Assembly: GCA_020848315.1 (NCBI GenBank)
Contig: JADLAH010000254.1
Coordinates: 1 to 6,915 of the forward strand
Direction: 5' to 3'
Source: Chitinophagales bacterium
Lineage (GTDB): Bacteria; Bacteroidota; Bacteroidia; Chitinophagales; JADIYW01
DNA length: 6,915 bases
Part shown: one piece after another, positions 6,395-6,915 of the stretch
Position numbering within the stretch: position 1 is the first letter of the stretch
Layout: every line of letters begins with the position of its first letter
Notes under the pieces: model-generated
Told to the model about the DNA's origin: nothing
Databases searched by the model: none
Seen by the model: only the letters and a program-made list of their open reading frames with translations
Made by a program: the position numbers and the translations under genes

Positions 6395-6412
6395 CAGTTC
6401 AATTTTTTCAAA

Positions 6413-6915
6413 ATGGATTTCGACAAAAACACCGTCATAGGTATTACACTGATTATTTTAATATTCCTGGGCTTTTCCATCTACAATGCCAATCAGGAAG
6501 CGCAATTCAAAAAAGCGCATCCTGAAACAGCGAAGACTACCGCCCAATATCCGGCCGGTGACAGCAGCAAATCTACTACTACTACCGGCACCAACACGCC
6601 TACTGCTCCGGCTGTGGCAACTGACTCTGCGCAGACCGCTCAACTGGGCACCTTCGCGGCTTTTGCCAACGGAAGCGAACAGCTCATTACCATTGAAAAT
6701 GAAAACTGCATTTACACTTTTTCCAATAAAGGTGGCGTTCTGAAAAAAGTGGTACTGAAAGGCTACGAAACTTTTGAAGGTAAACCATTGGTTTTATTTG
6801 AAGATAAGGGTAATAACTTCAACCTCAGCTTCGTATCCAATGACAGCAAGAAAACGATTGAAACACAACAGTTATATTTCGCCACCGCCAGCTCATCTCA
6901 GAAAATCAGCGGCGC
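6413..6915 (+). CDS. yidC: Membrane protein insertase YidC, N-terminal part
   Basis: The frame is open from ATG at 6413 to the right edge, giving 167 complete codons of a protein that is usually around 600 residues in this phylum. YidC is an inner-membrane insertase that places proteins in the membrane alone or with SecYEG. The start MDFDKNTVIGITLI leads into the first membrane helix (about 7-24). A low-complexity Thr/Ala/Ser/Pro linker (about 35-80, including STTTT) follows. Then comes the beginning of the periplasmic beta-sandwich domain, with the family-typical ITIENENCIYTFSNKGG (92-108), LKGYETFEGKPLVLF (115-129) and NNFNLSF (134-140). The catalytic five-helix core is beyond the window. 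Expression should be strong and housekeeping, from the consensus promoter at 6363-6394. The gene is divergent from the nucleotidyltransferase. Confidence 0.93.
   Translation, partial: MDFDKNTVIGITLIILIFLGFSIYNANQEAQFKKAHPETAKTTAQYPAGDSSKSTTTTGTNTPTAPAVATDSAQTAQLGTFAAFANGSEQLITIENENCIYTFSNKGGVLKKVVLKGYETFEGKPLVLFEDKGNNFNLSFVSNDSKKTIETQQLYFATASSSQKISG

Noticed and set aside
6540..6650. A Thr/Ala/Pro-rich low-complexity stretch in yidC, considered as a frameshift or a tandem repeat.
   Set aside because: The frame stays open and resumes with conserved YidC residues. Such linkers after the first helix are normal in this family, and no true tandem unit is present.

Overview
The window reads as chromosomal DNA of a Bacteroidota bacterium, most likely from the Chitinophagales/Sphingobacteriales side. 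The evidence is a secreted protein ending in a type IX secretion (T9SS) sorting domain with PKD and SprB-type repeats, promoter boxes of the Bacteroidota TAnnTTTG type, start codons without Shine-Dalgarno sequences, a MnmA with an enlarged linker, and a YidC N-terminus of the Bacteroidota form. The phylum call is firm; the order is inference from general familiarity.

Layout. (1) Bases 1-1097, + strand: the 3' part of a large secreted T9SS cargo protein, closed by an intrinsic terminator at 1130-1156. (2) Bases 1204-2397, + strand: mnmA, the tRNA 2-thiouridylase, ending at a strong hairpin (2414-2449) that can stop transcription from both sides. (3) Bases 2475-6252, - strand, read right to left: a sugar nucleotidyltransferase of the GGVKQ type, a terminator hairpin, galK, a 12-helix MFS transporter, and a 77-residue two-helix membrane protein with its own -7 box. 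(4) From 6413, + strand: the first 167 codons of yidC, divergent from the nucleotidyltransferase across a 160-bp region holding two opposed promoters and two small inverted repeats.

How the genes may work together. Galactokinase makes galactose-1-phosphate, and the neighbouring nucleotidyltransferase could activate a sugar-1-phosphate to an NDP-sugar. No galT, galE or galM is in view, so a pyrophosphorylase-type route to UDP-galactose is a reasonable but unproven reading. The MFS gene follows galK after 70 bp with no terminator and is probably co-transcribed, but its sequence looks like a DHA1-type proton-coupled exporter rather than a known galactose importer. MnmA and YidC are housekeeping genes.

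No phage, IS element, CRISPR array, tRNA or rRNA is visible, and I see no convincing new defence or mobile system. The most useful observations are the shared promoter-to-ATG arrangement of mnmA and the nucleotidyltransferase, which implies leaderless mRNAs; the galK/nucleotidyltransferase pairing; and three gene starts that should be shorter than the longest open frame.
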